Source of the DNA: Cellvibrionaceae bacterium
GTDB taxonomy: Bacteria > Pseudomonadota > Gammaproteobacteria > Pseudomonadales > Cellvibrionaceae
Length of the DNA stretch: 47,664 nt
Reading direction: 5' to 3'
NCBI GenBank assembly: GCA_028281575.1
Contig: JANQJP010000053.1
Coordinates: 1-47,664 of the forward strand
Shown: one piece after another, positions 46,139 through 47,664 of the stretch
How the letters are laid out: each line of letters opens with the position of its first letter
Position numbering within the stretch: the first letter of the stretch is position 1
The notes under the pieces: model-generated
What the model saw: only the letters and a program-made list of their open reading frames with translations
Told to the model about the DNA's origin: nothing
The model's database searches: none
Translations under genes and position numbers: made by a program

Positions 46139-47254
46139 ATGAAAATATTAAAAATACTAGTACACGTAGCAAGTATTTTTCTTTTGAGCGCGCTAGCGAG
46201 TGTTAGTGTTGCTGATGATGAACGTCGAGGCGTTGAGCTTGGTTTGGGCTATAGCTATTCCGACTTTAATGCTGATGACCTGCTTGATTCTGGCGATGGT
46301 TGGGTCGGTCAATTAGGTTATCGATTTAACAATACATGGTCAGCTGAGTTAATGCGCACAGATGTTAGTCATAACGCCAGTTCGGTTAGTGGTCTTGATG
46401 CTGACGTAAATCATACAATGGTTAATGCTTTATATCATTTTAACGGAGGCGGTCAGCTTGAGCCTTATGTTTCTTTAGGTGCCGGTCGCTACGATATTGA
46501 ATCTCTCGAAGAAAATGCATTTAATTTAGGTGCAGGGTTGAAATATTATTTCAATGATCGTTTTTTAATTCGACCTGATATTCGTTTCAATAATATTCAA
46601 GGTGATGTCGACGAGAGTTTTTTTGATGCCAACCTTATTTTCTCGTTCACCTTTGGTGGTCCATCTAAACAAGCTAAACCAAAAAAAACCAAAGCGCTTG
46701 CTGATAGCGATGCAGATGGTGTTGCTGACAGTGCAGATCAATGTCCTACGAGTCCTGCAAGCTCAAAAGTAAATGCGGTTGGTTGTTCACTGGATAGTGA
46801 CGGTGATGGTGTTGTTGACCATCTCGATACGTGCCCTGAGACTAAGTTTGGATTAAGCGTTGATGGAAAAGGTTGCGCGGTTGTATTGGAAGAACCTGTC
46901 TCAATTAAGCTCAACGTTTTGTTTGATAATAACAGTGACCTTGTGAAAGAAACGTATTATCCAGAGATTCAAAAAGTTGCAGACTTTTTAATGCAATATA
47001 AAGGCACCAGCGCAGTCATTGAAGGCCATACCGATACGCGCGGTAGCGCTACATATAACAAAGACCTGTCACAACGCCGTGCTGATTCTGTAGCAAAAGT
47101 ACTGGTTGAGGTGATGAATATTAGCTCAAACCGCGTAAGCGCCATCGGCTATGGTGAAGAGCTACCCCTGGTGGAAGCTGCTTCAACAGAAGAAGAGCAT
47201 CAAGCCAATCGCCGCGTGATTGCCGAAATTTCCGCAGAGCTTGAAAAACAATAG
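46139..47254 (+). CDS. OmpA-family outer membrane protein with TSP3 repeats
   Basis: 371 aa. Signal peptide (about 1-25), an OmpA-like eight-stranded barrel (about 28-185), two calcium-binding thrombospondin type 3 repeats (DSDADGVADSADQCP and DSDGDGVVDHLDTCP, about 195-245), and the C-terminal OmpA domain that binds peptidoglycan (VIEGHTDTRGSATYN, SQRRADSVAKVL, NRRVIAEI). Similar to OprF/OmpA structural porins. The ATG at 46139 has GGGAGGAAG just upstream. It ends the AT-rich cassette-like stretch and looks like ordinary chromosome. Confidence 0.9.
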   Translation: MKILKILVHVASIFLLSALASVSVADDERRGVELGLGYSYSDFNADDLLDSGDGWVGQLGYRFNNTWSAELMRTDVSHNASSVSGLDADVNHTMVNALYHFNGGGQLEPYVSLGAGRYDIESLEENAFNLGAGLKYYFNDRFLIRPDIRFNNIQGDVDESFFDANLIFSFTFGGPSKQAKPKKTKALADSDADGVADSADQCPTSPASSKVNAVGCSLDSDGDGVVDHLDTCPETKFGLSVDGKGCAVVLEEPVSIKLNVLFDNNSDLVKETYYPEIQKVADFLMQYKGTSAVIEGHTDTRGSATYNKDLSQRRADSVAKVLVEVMNISSNRVSAIGYGEELPLVEAASTEEEHQANRRVIAEISAELEKQ

Positions 47255-47664
47255 GGCATGAATGCCTTTAATTGAAACTTTCCTCGTTATTTTCCGACCA
47301 TATACATTGTATCTGTAGCCTCCAGACCGGTTCGCCGGGAGGAGGCGTATAGTTTCCTGTTTCGAAGAAAAAAACAAAACTTAGAATGAAGACGGTGCCT
47401 CGAAAAAGAGACCGAAAACAATACGAAGCCAAGCGATGAATTTTGACACTGCAGTAGCGTCCGAGAAAAAAGCGAGTGATATAGAAAAGATAGAAAGCGA
47501 AAGTTATATTCTCGACGTGATTTGTTGTGGAAGCCGCTGTTAATTTCAAGCTGTTTCCCATTCCCATCGTAAAGTTAGTATTTACCTAATACCTCTGTGG
47601 TATAGCCTGATTTTCTCTGTGCTTTATGCTGGTTCCCATCTGCAACACAGTGGCATAAGGCGTT
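47255..47664. other. 3' flank with hairpin, no clear gene
   Basis: A hairpin at 47318-47346 has a 6-bp gcctcc/ggaggc stem, an inner ccgg-ttcg-ccgg stem with a stable UUCG loop, and no clear T-run; it may end or protect the ompA transcript. Short frames at 47386-47439 and 47436-47543 overlap by ATGA but show no signs of being genes. The window ends in taaggcgtt, which could be the start of another structured repeat. Confidence 0.5.

Noticed and set aside
47386-47543. Two short overlapping plus-strand frames (17 and 35 codons)
   Set aside because: Short, without a clear ribosome site or composition signal; likely chance.
47268-47567. Minus-strand 99-codon frame after the OmpA gene
   Set aside because: No ribosome site or domain; it covers a hairpin and reads through low-complexity sequence.

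Overview
The window looks like a chromosomal segment of a free-living, probably marine gammaproteobacterium. The gene order gltA (divergent), sdhCDAB, sucAB, lpd, sucCD is the classic gammaproteobacterial TCA block. The fused GldF/GldG-type transporter, the LapG-like protease, FecI/FecR/TonB-receptor signalling and integron-type cassettes suggest the Cellvibrionales (Teredinibacter/Saccharophagus-like). That placement is inference from gene content, not from a phylogeny.

Layout. 1-5500: a three-gene ABC exporter operon on the minus strand (GldA-like ATPase, fused permease/GldG protein, DUF4340 protein). It is bracketed by a perfect 47-bp inverted repeat that belongs to a family of palindromic repeat units. 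5600-6322: LapG-like periplasmic cysteine protease. 6347-19746: citrate synthase, then the genes for succinate dehydrogenase, 2-oxoglutarate dehydrogenase and succinyl-CoA synthetase, closed by a strong terminator. 19954-22263: a DUF4124 protein and a GH2 beta-glucuronidase. 22282-27370 (minus): an operon of di-haem cytochrome c peroxidase, a small blue-copper protein, a di-haem cytochrome c and a triple-PAS chemoreceptor. 27519-30421 (minus): two secreted proteins, one with a transglutaminase-like core. 30677-32330: a small unknown protein, a DUF4399 protein and a YceI-like protein.

32400-40800: a cell-surface signalling module made of an ECF sigma factor, a FecR regulator, a TonB receptor with an STN domain, a secreted beta-propeller and a large phytase-like lipoprotein. 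Two copies of one ECF-type promoter with an identical 12-bp spacer precede the sigma gene and the propeller gene, so the sigma factor probably controls both.

41200-46050: an AT-rich run of unrelated same-strand genes (lipoprotein, small membrane proteins, small secreted protein, dihydroorotase, broken glyoxalase-fold gene). They are separated by structured spacers. At least two spacers have the architecture of integron attC sites, including extrahelical bases. No integrase is in the window, so this is best read as a cassette array without a visible integrase, or the flank of a larger integron. 46139-47254: an OmpA-family outer-membrane protein. No rRNA, tRNA, CRISPR array or transposase gene was found.
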